From the NCBI GenBank assembly GCA_946902985.2, contig OX336396.1:234190297-234254296 (forward strand): a stretch of DNA of 64,000 bases. Reading direction: 5' to 3'. The notes beneath the pieces were generated by a model. That model saw nothing but the letters and a program-made list of their open reading frames with translations. It searched no databases and was not told the DNA's origin. A program made the translations under genes and the position numbers. Shown piece by piece: positions 33,363 through 43,964 of the stretch. Each line of letters opens with the position of its first letter. The stretch's first letter is position 1. Source of the stretch: Meconema thalassinum. Lineage: Eukaryota; Arthropoda; Insecta; Orthoptera; Tettigoniidae.

Positions 33363-36300
33363 TTAGCCTACTTTCGATTTTTGCAAAAAATGAAAGTAGA
33401 CTTATGAGATCAACACAGGGCGAAAACAGTGTGTCTGTCTGTGTGTGTGTATGTGTGTGTGTGAGTCTGTGTGTGTGTGTGTATGTGTGTGTGTGTGTGA
33501 GTCTGTGTGTGTGTGTGTGAGTGTGTGTACTCTGAATGTCTGTCCCCCCCTATCAATTCGAACACGGTGAATGCGAATTGAACGAAATTTCGTACAAAGG
33601 TATCACTAGCAAAGGACACCTCAGTGTCATGTTTTATATCGCCGCCATCTTGACGGAAACGTAATGGCGGCCACACAAATGTTCAAAGCTTAAATCAAAT
33701 TACGACTAACCTAATCATCCGATCTCTACCAAATTTTGCAACAACATACCTTTATGGGGGGAGCATCCTTTGACCAAACCAATAGGGCATCAGCGTAATA
33801 GTTTGCGGATGGCGGCCATCTTTGTGTGAAAATCGATTCCCCCTATTAATTCGAACACGGTGCAACCGAATGGAACGAAATTTGGTACAGAGGTAGTACT
33901 AACAGAAGGCACCTCAGTGTCATGTTTTATATCGCCGCCATCTTGACGGAAACGTAATGGCGGCCACACAAATGTTCAAAGCTTAAATCAAATTACGACT
34001 AACCTAATCATCCGATCTCTACCAAATTTTGCAACAACATACCTTTAAGGGGGAAGCATCCTTTGACCAAACTAATAGGTCATCAGCGTAATAGTTTGCG
34101 GATGGCGGCCATCTTTGTGTGAAAATTGATTCCCCCTATTAATTCGAACACGATGCAACCGAATGGAACGAAATTTGGTGCAGAGGTAGTACTAACAAAA
34201 GGCACCTCAGTGTCACGTTTTATATTGCCGCCATATTGATGGAAACGTAATGGCAGCCACACAAATGTTCCAAGCGTAAATCAAATTACGATTAACCTAA
34301 TCATCCGATCTCTACCAAATTTTGCAACGACATACCTTTATAGAGGAAGCATCGTTTGACCAAAGGACTAGGTCATTAGCCTAATAGTTTGTTGATGGCG
34401 GCCATCTTTGTGTGAAAATCAATTCCCCCTATTAATTCAAACACGGTGGAACCGAACGGAACGAAATTTGGTACAGAGGTAGCACTAGCAAAGGGCACCT
34501 CAGCGTCATGTTTTATATCGCCGCCATGTTGACAGAAACGTAATGGCGGCCACACAAATGTTCAAAGCTTAAGTTAAATTACGACTAACATAACCATCCG
34601 ATCTCTACCAAACGTTGCAACAACATTTCTTTATGGAGGGAGCATCCTTTAACCAATCTAATAGGTTATTAGCCTAATAGTTTGCGGATGGCGGCCATCT
34701 TTATGCCAAAATCGATTCCCTTTATCAATTCGAACACGGTGATACCGAATGGAACGAAATTTGGTACAGAGGTAGCACTAGCAAAGGGCATCTCAGTGTC
34801 ATGTCTTATATCGCCGCCATATTGACAGAAACGTAATGGTGGCCACACAAATGTTCAAAGTTTAAGTTAAATTACGACTAACATAACCATCCGATCTCAA
34901 CCAAACTTTGCAACAACATACCTTTATGGAGGGAGCATCCTTTAACCAATCTAATAGGTTATTAGCCTAATAGTTTGCAGATGGCGGCCATCTTTATGTC
35001 AAAATTGATTCCCCCTATTAATTCGAACACGGTTGGAACCGAATGGAACGAAATTTGGTACAGAGGTAGCACTAGCAAAGGGCACCTCAGTGTCATGTTT
35101 TATATCGCCACCATCTTGACTGAAACGTAATGGCGGCCACACGAATGTTCAAAGCTTAAATCAAATTACGATTAACCTAATCATCCGAACTCTACCAAAT
35201 TTTGTAACTACATACCTTTATGGAGGGAGCATCCCTTGACAAATCTAATAGGTCATTCGCCTAATAGTTTGCGGATGGCGGCCATCTTTGTGTCAAAATC
35301 GATTCCCCCTATTAATTCAAACACGGTGAAACCGAATGGAACGAAATTTGGTACAGAGATAGCACTAGCAAAGGGCATCTCAGTGTCATGATTTATATCA
35401 CCGCCATATTAACAGAAACTTAATGGCGGCCACACAAATGTTTAAAGCTTAAATCAAATTACTACTAACCTAATCATCCGATCTCTACCAAATTTTGCAA
35501 CAACATACCTTTATGGGGGGAGCATCCTTTGACCAAACTAATAGGTCATCAGCGTAATAGTTTGCGGATGGCGGCCATCTTTGTGTGAAAATCAATTCCC
35601 CCTATTAATTCAAACACGGTGAAACCGAATGGAACGAAATTTGGTACAGAGGTAGCACTAGCAAAGGGCATCTCAGTGTCATGTTTGCCGCCATATTGAC
35701 AGAAACGTAATGGCGGCCACACAAATGTTCAAAGCGTAAGTTAAATTACGACTAACATAACCATCCGATCTCTACCAAACTTTGCAACAACATACCATTA
35801 TGGAGGGAGCATCCTTTGACCAATCTAATAGGTTATTAGCCTAATAGTTTGCGGATGGCATCCATCTTTATGTCAAAATTGATTCCCCCTATTAATTCGA
35901 ACACGGTGGAACCGAATGGAACGAAATTTGGTACAGAGGTAGCACTAGCAAAGGGCACCTCAGTGTCATGTTTTATATCGCCGCCATCTTGACTGAAACG
36001 TAATGGCGGCCACACGAATGTTCAAAGCTTAAATCAAATTACGATTAACCAAATCATCCGATCTCTACCAAATTTTGCAACTACATACCTTTATGGAGGG
36101 AGCATCCTTTGACCAATCTAATAGGTCATTCGCCTAATAGTTTGCGGATGGCGGCCATCTTTGTGTCAGAATCGATTCCTCCTATTAATGCAAACACGGT
36201 GAAACCGAATGGAACGAAATTTGGTACAGAGATAGCACAACAAAGGGCATCTCAGTGTCATGATTAATATCGCCGCCATATTGACAGAAACGTAATGTCG

Positions 36301-36991
36301 GCCACACGAATGTTTAAAGCTTAAATCAAATTACGACTAACATGACCATCCGATCTCTACCAAACTTTGCAACAACATACCTTTATGGAGGGAGCATCCT
36401 TTGACCAATCTAATAGGTCATTAGCCTAATAGTTTGCGGATGGCGGCCATCTTTATGTCAAAATTGATCCCCCCTATTAATTCGAACACGGTGGAACCGA
36501 ATGAACGAAATTTGGTACAGAGGTAGCACTAGCAAAAGGCACCTCAGTGTCATGTTTTATATCACCGCTATCTTGACGGAAACGTAATTGCGGCCACCCA
36601 AATGTTAAAAGCTAAAATGTAATTACGACCAACCTAATAATCTAGTCTCTACCAAATTTTGCAACACCATATCTTTATGTGGGAAACATATTCTGACCAA
36701 GCTGAAAGAACATCAGCCCAATAGTTTGCAGATGGTGGCCAAGTATGTGTGCAAATCGATTCCCCCTATCAATTCAAACACGGTGAAACCGAATTGAACG
36801 AAATTTAGTACAGAGGTAGCACTAGGAAAGGGCACCTCATATTCATGTTTAATATCCCCATAGCACGTTGTATTTCAACAAGCTACTACATCCAACATTC
36901 AATCATACACCTTGAAAAGGACAAAGAGTTATAACAATACCCATGCATTTAGGAGAAAGTAGGCTATATGTTCTTTAATGAACATCTTGTT
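33363..36991 (-). mobile_element. Helentron/Helitron2-like element, subfamily 2, copy H5 with expanded internal repeats
   Basis: On the minus strand it starts AACAAGATGTTCATTAAAGA with a hairpin (ATGTTC/GAACAT) and AGCCTACTTTC, and ends GATCTCATAAGTCTACTTTC with a palindrome finishing GAAAGTAGGCTAAA. A GT-rich microsatellite lies at 33429-33530. Most of its 3.6 kb is a tandem array of 293-bp units (33546-36850). It sits inside the T-run of the 3' hairpin of copy A1. No protein is encoded. Confidence 0.8.
33546..36850. repeat. Tandem array of about eleven 293-bp units
   Basis: The block GATTCCCCCTATTAATTC (with variants) begins at 33835, 34128, 34421, 34714, 35007, 35301, 35594, 35881, 36174, 36466 and 36758: spacings of 293, 293, 293, 293, 294, 293, 287, 293, 292 and 292 bp. 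A first unit starts at about 33546 and a partial one ends near 36850. Each unit contains GCCGCCATCTTGAC, AATGGCGGCCAC and GATGGCGGCCATCTTTG, so the ATGGCGGCCA core recurs at alternating spacings of about 145 and 148 bp. The 293-bp unit is thus a dimer of a monomer of about 146 bp. Confidence 0.95.
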
Positions 36992-37014
36992 TTTTCAAAA
37001 TTGAAAATAGGCTA

Positions 37015-37299
37015 AAAAATATCATAGCAGACTACGGAGAGGCCCCAAATCTTAGCAAATAGTAAAACTAAGCCATTTCCTCAATTGTACCATACGTTGA
37101 AGGACTAAAGGGTCCGAAAAGATTTCAAATTTTGAGTCTAGGAGAGTTCTATCAAAGTAAAACCCTGAATTTCTAAAATCATTTCCGACCTAAATGCAGT
37201 TCTGGAACAGCCTGAAATCACTCGTTTTCTTTTCGATTAAAATCCTAGCCAAATAACTTAATTGCCTTAAGGAGGAGGTCATGGCATTAAGTTAGGAAA
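37015..37299. other. No recognised feature
   Basis: Short unassigned spacer. Confidence 0.4.
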
Positions 37300-37505
37300 T
37301 ATCACGGGGAATTTGCCCCGACTAGAAGTGAGAAGACACGAACAACTATTTCTAGATAGGATGTCTGAGGTGGGAATTGAACTCACACACTACTACAGAT
37401 ACCACAATAACAAAGTTATCAGTCGAAGTCCACGTTCACCTAGCCTAAATGTACACGGGACTGAAATGACAACGGTGTCCAGGCCCCTAAATGAAACAAA
37501 AGCAA
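37300..37505. mobile_element. Degraded SINE with the shared 3' stem-loop
   Basis: Contains GGTGGGAATTGAACTCAC (a box B-like GTTCAATTCCC on the minus strand) and ends in a plus-strand stem-loop with GGGACT, TGACA, TGTCC and GCCCCTAAAT, matching the 3' end of the family 1 SINEs. Boundaries are approximate. Confidence 0.45.
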
Positions 37506-37540
37506 TAACGAATGTATGTATGTATGTATGTATTTATGTG

Positions 37541-37875
37541 TAAGCCTCCGTGGTTTCGGCGGTAGCACGCCGGCCTCTCACCGCTGGGTCCGTGGTTCAA
37601 ATCCCGGTCACTCCAAGTGAGATCTATGCTGGACAAAACGGAGGCAGACAGGTTTTTCTCCGGGTACTCCGGTTTTCCCTGTCAGAATTTCATTCCAGCA
37701 ACACTCTCCACTATCATTTCATTTCATCTGTCATTCATTTAATCATTGCCCCAGAGGAGTGCGTCAGGCCTAGGCAGCCGGCACAGTCCTTATCCTCGCC
37801 ACTAGATGGGGGCTTCATTCATTCCATTCCTGACCCGGTCGGAGACTGGAAGCAGGCTGTGGATTTTCATTCATG
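37541..37875 (+). mobile_element. tRNA-derived SINE, family 4
   Basis: The head GCCTCCGTGGTTTCGGCGGT and box B GTGGTTCAAATCCCGGTCAC are tRNA-like. The body has GGGTACTCCGGTTTTCCCTG, TTTCATTCCAGCAACACTCT and GGGGGCTTCATTCATTCCAT, and it ends GCTGTGGATTTTCATTCATG followed by TGTA repeats. The second copy is in reverse at 47636-47970. Confidence 0.85.
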
Positions 37876-38032
37876 TATGTATTTATGTATGCCCAAGTGT
37901 GTAGGCCTGTGTATTGTAATCGTTGCCTAAATAGGTTCAGTATGTATGTGTGTGTGTATGTTTGTAGGTGGATGTATGTATGTATGTGAATACAGAATAT
38001 TTCAATAATTTGACTAATTGCAGGTTAAATGA

Positions 38033-38556
38033 GCGGCTTCGGTGGCGTAGTCGGTAGCATGCTGAGCCTCTATGCCCAAGATAGCGGGTTCAAACCCGGC
38101 CGAAGCCGTCTGATTTTTTAAGAGCGTTAAAATCCCTCAGTATGCCTTCCTTCGGTGGGGAAGTAAAGCCGGCGGTCTCTTCTCATAGATTTATGGCATG
38201 TTAAACAACCTTCCACTAATTGCACCAGTGTAAAGCTAAATTGGATAGGTTAAGAATGTAAACAACGCTCTTAGGTTTCTGCGTTCGTTGCCAAGAGCCG
38301 ACTGAGATGGTGTCTAGTAGCTATGTTCTGAACTTGGCCTAGTAGTCGTTGACGGTGGCGCTTGGCGGCAAAAGTAGGGACTATTTCAAAAATTCTAAGT
38401 TGCAGTACTTAAATTTAAAAAAAACCAGATAACACACACTAATACAGTCATCGCAATTAAAACCGGTTATCAGACAGTTTCTACACACGCCCAAAGTACA
38501 CGGGGCTACATGACCGCGTTGTCGTAGCCCCTAAACTTAAGAACCAACCAATCAAC
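38033..38556 (+). mobile_element. tRNA-derived SINE, family 1, with clear target duplication
   Basis: A perfect 12-bp duplication CAGGTTAAATGA flanks it (38021-38032 and 38557-38568). The head GCGGCTTCGGTGGCGTAGTC and box B GGGTTCAAACCCGGCC are well preserved. The 3' stem-loop (GGGGCTACATGACCGC, TTGTCGTAGCCCC) and a short CCAA/ATCAA tail close it. This copy fixes the family length at about 524 bp. Confidence 0.93.
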
Positions 38557-38568
38557 CAGGTTAAATGA

Positions 38569-39067
38569 GTTGGAATTGATAGAAAACTCATAAAATGTGA
38601 ACACTCTTTCTGAATTTTGTAAACTTTGTGTTTTGTAACGATGTTTTTAATAATAGACTAGTAATAATAACAATAATAATCATAATAATACTCATGTAGA
38701 CCTTTGTATGTATGATTGAATGTTAAATTAGTTGACATTTCTGATATTCTACGCATATCAGTTTTAAAATTCACGTTCAATTACAGATAATCAAATCCAA
38801 TATTTAACTTTCATCCCATATTTATTTTGACTTGACATTCTGTTAAATATGTTGATCTAATTTGATATTTTTAATTAAATATAAATGGAAGGTATTAATG
38901 TTCATTCCAACCCTCCATTACAGTTCGATAAGCCAATAAGTCCGGCAAATGCAACAAAACCCTATATGGCCACAAGCTCGTCCAATATTTTAACAGATTA
39001 TTTCAATCACGATATAATGTAGCTACCGGACTACTTGTTGAAATATCTCCGGGACCATGTAAAATGT
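38569..39067. other. AT-rich, no recognised gene
   Basis: A degenerate AAT/ATA tract lies near 38655-38695. Nothing else is supported. Confidence 0.4.
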
Positions 39068-39168
39068 TTAAACAAGTAGTTCCGTAACGAACTAAAGATC
39101 CTACTTTTCTTAAAATTTAAGATTTACACCAATGATTGACTAATAACACATCTGTCTAGAATAATGAC
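39068..39168 (+). mobile_element. Helentron-like 5' part, subfamily 1 (H7)
   Basis: Begins AACAAGTAGTTCCGTAACGA with the 5' hairpin and GATCCTACTTTTC, then matches 2895-2965 (CACCAATGATT, TCTAGAATAATGAC). It breaks off at ATAATGAC, where the hAT-like element starts. The body continues at 42788-43370. Confidence 0.75.
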
Positions 39169-42100
39169 TAGGGCTCGGATTCGAGCATATTTGCATAATT
39201 TTTTCCTGAATAGTACACATTGAAAGAAGCCTTTCGGTTGTATTTTCACCTCTCTGGTACCAACAGAATTGAAAATTATCGAGCATATAAATGCATAAAA
39301 CAGCGATTTTCAGAATAGAAGCATATAAATGCATATTCTTGTGGTTTTCGTCTAAATAGTTTGTTTTCCTTCGAATACCTCCATCCCCCCCCCCCCCCCG
39401 CCTTCCCCGAATTTGGGCCCTGACCATCCTTAATGTTCGAAAAAAGAAATAATTATTGAAACGCCTATCTGGTGCGAATAATAAAACCTTTTGTGAGGTC
39501 GTTCTCGTCATTGAAACTTTTATTGACCGATTTAAGAAAATCATTAAAAAATGAAAACATAGAAAAAAATCTTGTTGTACAGACCAATGAATATCTACTT
39601 CATTGACTCGCCTAGTTTTGAACATTTTGTAAATGAACTTTTAAACTGTTACTTTTATAAGAAAACTTCTCTTATATATACTTGAAACTTGAATGCGAGT
39701 ATATCGCAGTGTATCATACATACAATTAGAAAATAAAGCCCGTATATAAAGATATGTTATTGGTTTTTTCGTTACACTTTTCTTTCTATAGTTTTTAACG
39801 GTGTTTTTCGAGCATATTCTGCATATTTAACCGCATATAATGTTTTTTTCCGAGCATATCTATCGAGCATATTGAACCCTTTATCCTCTGTTGGATAAAT
39901 GATTCTATGTTTTATTTCTTCAATTAATAAATATTTCCACCAGCATCATGAAAGTAGCCAGACGGAGATGAGGAAATTTCAAGCATTTGTTGGAGACAGC
40001 GGGGACATACCTGAAGCAGATTGACAAAAGGCTAAATACTTTAGCTGTGAAAGGAAATAGCCTAGCGATGTGTCAGAAGGACAGGTGTTGGCCACCTCAA
40101 AATAGAAGCGACGCGCAGTGAGACATGCTGCTGGTATGTTCATTGTGATATTCGCGCCTAGAAGAAATATGATGCAGTAACGTGAGTGGCTGATGAGCAT
40201 GCTAGACAGTCCTACTAAGCCAAGGTCTGATAAAAACCACCAAGTTACAGAAAATGTGGGAACCAATGAGAGAAGAATGCCTATTTAGCGCGGCAGGTCT
40301 AGCGTGGGCACGCTCGGCTAGCATTCACGCGGGAGATCGCCTAGACAACATCTCTACGATCGATTCTTGGATTAATGGGCATATTCTTGACCTGCGCTAT
40401 TTTTCGAGTTCAGTGATATTTATTTCATTCCTGTATCACTATTATTTTAAGAAATTTTTATCTAATTTCCCCCTCTATCTACACCTAGGGCTGGTTCATT
40501 TATAAGCGGTGTGAAGAGCCAAGACATAGCTTATTATTATTGTGTGTGTCGAGGGCACAGACTATTACTCTGTGTGTCGTGGACACAGGTTGACTATTAC
40601 TCTGTGCGTCGACGGACGTAGGCCTATTTACTTGTTTTCGTCTGAGGACGGGAGAACTTTTACTTTTTGCGTCTACGGACGTAGACTTTGATTTTGTGTG
40701 TCGTGGACACAGTTTTTTATACATTGCGTGTCATGAAGGACACCGAAATTATTATTAAAAGTGTTAAATTCAGTGTTAGATAGTCACAGTACTATATTTG
40801 TAGGGACAGTATCTTCGATAATTCGCCAACAGACTGCTTTGGGGAAAGTAGTACCCAAACGGCGAATTTAGTAGTCAGACATCAAGTGTATAATAATTTA
40901 ATTTTTGAATCAGCACGAGAGATGACATCATTGACCATGGAGGAAGCCTGGAAATATCAAGACTCCGTCAAGATGGTTGAGATGAGATAAGAAGGATCCA
41001 GTTGGGAGATGGCTGCGGATGTTCTTTGACGGATGGCTGACTGAGGATGAGTACTGAATAATATTTATTATTATCTGATAAATTAACTTATGGTGTATGG
41101 GACATATATTTGTTTTGTAAATAATTTGCTTGTGTGATTAACGTAGTCTATTTAGTTTTGGTCTGACACACCTTTTGCATGGAAACAGCTCGCATATATT
41201 ATTAGTAGAAGGTTCTTTTCTTGTTTGTTGTTTTAACTAACGTAGCTATGTGGACGACCGTGTTTGCATATGTTACGCGATGCGGTTAAAAACGTCTCTC
41301 GGAGATATGTTGTGTTTCAGAAGTAGGACTGAAGTAAAATAATTATACAGTAGATTGGAGGGTAGTTAATTTCTTTTGTTTTATTATTGGTCAGATTCAA
41401 TGAGATTATTGCCTTTGGAGCAATGTGATTTGTGACGAAGAGCAGTCAGCTCTATCGTAGGTTTTAATATTTTTTTTAAATTGTTGGCGAGCATCCATTC
41501 AGCCGATCTGTGTAAAAAAACGTATTGTCATTCCCAAACGTGTGTGTGTGAGTGTGTGTATTTGTGTCATTACAAGCGGGAATTTCAGCGTAGACTGATT
41601 TCTGGCAGCTTGATGACAAATCCATATTGTGACCTCGCGAGGGCAATTCTGGATATTTTGATTAATGTCTGACCATATTTTGAAGTGGTTGAGTTTGTTG
41701 CTGTTGATTCCTTGAGATAACGGCACAGCTGGTCAGTTATATTTATACATACTGGAGTGGGACAATGGCAGGTGATTGAGGAAGAGGGGAGATGTTGCAC
41801 AAGACGAACTGAAGGGTGCCAGCCAGGTCATTAGTGGAGTGCCTGTGTGGCTCAGTAATAACTTTAAATACAGAATAAGAACTGATCAATGATAAAAATT
41901 GTTTAAATAAATGGGAGTTGCCTACGAATCACGATAATCTCCGATGCGTTAGCTTAACATGCAGTTTTGTTCATATAAAGTAATGTCAGCCAGTCAGGCT
42001 TTTGTTGTTGTTGGTTTATTCCATGTTTATATTTCATTCAGTGACCCGTGAGTCAAGTGCTATGCTGTATTTCCTTGTTTGTGTTGAGCAATTTGGCCAG

Positions 42101-42779
42101 TGTGGGCAGCTCATAGTCAAGTGCGTCTTCGCGCTAATGAGGGACCCGAGAGAGATTCCTGTAAATAGTAGATTTAGTGCGTGTGTCAGCATTACTTTTT
42201 AAGGGTTTTTATTAATGTCATGTTCCATATCCATAAACGTTGATTTACGAGATGATTGTTCGTAAGCATCGTGGCTGTTAACCCGTTGTAAACGAACAGT
42301 CATCCAAAGTACTCATTCCTCGTAGTTAGTCATTACGCGCACATAAAACCCAAATTGCAAGGTAGTGGAACGAGGATCCACATTTTCAATAAAAGGGGAG
42401 GTCCATCTGACTCCTCAAATTTTTAGATATTCCGATCATGGGAAATTCAGGGAGGATTTGTTTTATATTTTTTTATTGTTGTTTATTTCTTTTTATGCAC
42501 TATTAGTCATTAAATCTTGTTATTATTTTACATCTTGTCACCTTTCTTTCTTGATTTATAGTTTATATCCTATGACCCTTACCTCAGTAGAGCATGTTGT
42601 TTGGCGAACGTAAACATCACATAGGAACTGAGCGCGACCCCTTGATTAAGATTTCTTACATTAAACACTGCTTTTCTGAAGGGTTCAATATAATGGGTGT
42701 TTTGAGCATATCTATCGAGCATAAAACACATGGTTTTCGAGCATATCCGGAGATTTTTTCGAGCATATCGATCCCCCTA
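39169..42779. mobile_element. hAT-like non-autonomous element splitting a Helentron-like copy
   Basis: The left end is TAGGGCTCGGATTCGAGCAT; the right end read inward is TAGGGGGATCGATATGCTCG. Flanking octamers ATAATGAC (39161-39168) and ATATTTAC (42780-42787) agree at 6 of 8 positions and have the T2/A7 pattern of hAT target sites. GAGCATAT motifs recur near both ends (39177, 39277, 39807, 39852; 42703, 42720, 42737, 42759). No transposase was found. Inside are a 15-C run (39385-39399) and the hairpin array at 40541-40742. The superfamily is tentative. Confidence 0.45.
40541..40742. repeat. Array of seven covarying hairpins, about 30-nt period
   Basis: Units start at about 40541, 40571, 40603, 40635, 40666, 40694 and 40723. 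Each can form a 5-6 bp stem with a 3-6 nt loop: TGTGTC-GAG-GGCACA, TGTGTC-GTG-GACACA, TGCGTC-GACG-GACGTA, TCGTC-TGAG-GACGG, TGCGTC-TACG-GACGTA, TGTGTC-GTG-GACACA and GTGTC-ATGAAG-GACAC. Stem changes are mostly matched on the other side (GTGTC/GACAC versus GCGTC/GACGT). A minus-strand frame also crosses it with a roughly 10-residue repeat, which follows from the period. Confidence 0.75.
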
Positions 42780-42787
42780 ATATTTAC

Positions 42788-43370
42788 TTGGTTATACTGG
42801 TATTTATGATTTGTTCGAAAGATACCTGAGATATTGTATCCTAACAGAGCACTGCAATTTTTTTTAAAATAGATTCTTTCCAAGGATTCTGAGGTACTGA
42901 GAGTCTACTGCACAAATACTTGGAGAGAGTTAGTAGATAGTTGGTAAGTTATATCTGCTGTCTCTGGATATGCGCACTATTATATCCCGTACGTCATACA
43001 CCCAATATATAAAATGTGTTAGTTATCTATTAATGTTAAGGAAGTTACATGCAGCTAAACATTGAACCTATCAGCATGGGTAGAATTATTTTGAATATCT
43101 ATGACTTTAGTCATTTTTCCAAGTTTTCCCGTATTGATTTTGATAAGTTATGCGTCATGGCGTCAATTGTAAAGTGGACAGTTGCATAACTTAGAATTAT
43201 TTTGGCAACACTGTCACACTTGGGTTGCTCGAAATGAATTTGCAAACATATCGTTTATACACATGTGTCAAATGTTGAACTTATTGCCTGCATAATTTGA
43301 GATTAGGGTTCAAAATTATGGAGAGCATTTATCAAGAGTTGGTAGCTCTGTTATAAAGTATAATTATTAT
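42788..43370 (+). mobile_element. Helentron-like body, subfamily 1 (H7, continued, 3' truncated)
   Basis: After the hAT-like element the sequence resumes similarity to 2975-3500: GTTCGAAAGATACC, TATCCTAACAGAGCAC, AGTTACATGCAGCTAAACAT, TATTTTGGCAACACTG and GAGAGCATTTATCAAGAGTT. The microsatellite and 3' hairpin are missing. An extra piece near 43110-43190 has no partner in H1. Confidence 0.65.
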
Positions 43371-43740
43371 CTTTGAAGACTAAAGAAACGTTGGAATTTT
43401 CCTTTACTGGTGCAATGATTCAAGGAATTTTGTTAACAGAGATCGTTCATGGGTGGATATTTGTTTTAAGGGACTTCAAAATGATCTATACTGCCCATAC
43501 TATTTTCTCTCAGGGACAGATGACCTCGTAGTTCCGCCCCTTAAAACAACAATAACTAACTAAACTTTCTCTCAGAAACTATTAACGGGAACTAATAATT
43601 TTTTTAGGAACGTTCTTCAATACACTCTCCTTACATTGACACCAAATTTATGCAAATGAACGTATTTTTGAATTTTCATTAATCTATTTGAAATTAAATG
43701 CTTTCATTAATGTATTTATTTCTTTATTATTTACTTATTC
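43371..43740. other. No clear feature
   Basis: A scrap at about 43505-43550 (GACCTCGTAGTTCCGCCCCT) looks like part of a SINE also hinted at near 23075 and 27605. Confidence 0.35.
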
Positions 43741-43860
43741 TTGTTTCGTTGAGGTCTCTTAGACCAGCCCCAGTATTCCTTCATTCTTGCACTATGGGTT
43801 GCTTTCCTTTTCTGAGTCCACTTCACTCCCACTCCAGGAAGCAATGTTTTAGTTATTTTT
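43741..43860 (+). repeat. Dispersed repeat, copy 1
   Basis: Shares TTTCGTTGAGG, CCCAGTATTCCTTCATT, GTTGCTTTCCTTTTCTGAGT and CACTCCCACTCCAGGA with 44653-45000. No coding similarity. Confidence 0.65.
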
Positions 43861-43917
43861 TATCATTTCAAATGATCTTGTCGACTTCGTCGTTATGGTT
43901 GGGGGTCCATCGTTATG

Positions 43918-43957
43918 CATTACGGACACGGATACGGACACGGACACGGACACGGTG
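43918..43957. repeat. Short GGACAC tandem repeat
   Basis: Five to six units of CGGACA or CGGATA precede the triple CRE cluster. Confidence 0.8.
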
Positions 43958-43964
43958 ACGGACG

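Larger units (their letters stand above)
31864..37014 (+). mobile_element. Helentron/Helitron2-like element, subfamily 3, copy A1 (interrupted)
   Basis: The 5' end is AACAAGTAGTTCCGTGAAGA with a TAGTTC/GAACTA hairpin, then AGCCTATTTTC. The body contains nine (G)CCGCCATNTTG-type motifs starting at about 32008, 32148, 32295, 32440, 32586, 32733, 32877, 33024 and 33174, a mean spacing near 146 bp. A CA microsatellite and GATCTCATAAG precede the 3' hairpin. That hairpin is split: its left arm ends at about 33362, its right arm (TTTTCAAAATTGAAAATAGG) is at 36992-37011, and another element fills the gap. The unbroken hairpin is seen at 53350-53379. No coding capacity. Confidence 0.75.

Noticed and set aside
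33410..33676. Reading frames rich in Thr-His or Cys-Val over CA/GT microsatellites (also at 17742-18054 and 46296-46491)
   Set aside because: They come from dinucleotide repeats at the 3' ends of Helentron-like elements and have no protein similarity.
33546..36850. CRISPR-like or centromeric satellite array
   Set aside because: Units are contiguous 293-bp repeats without spacers, in a eukaryotic mobile element; the array is confined to one element copy, so a centromeric role is not supported.
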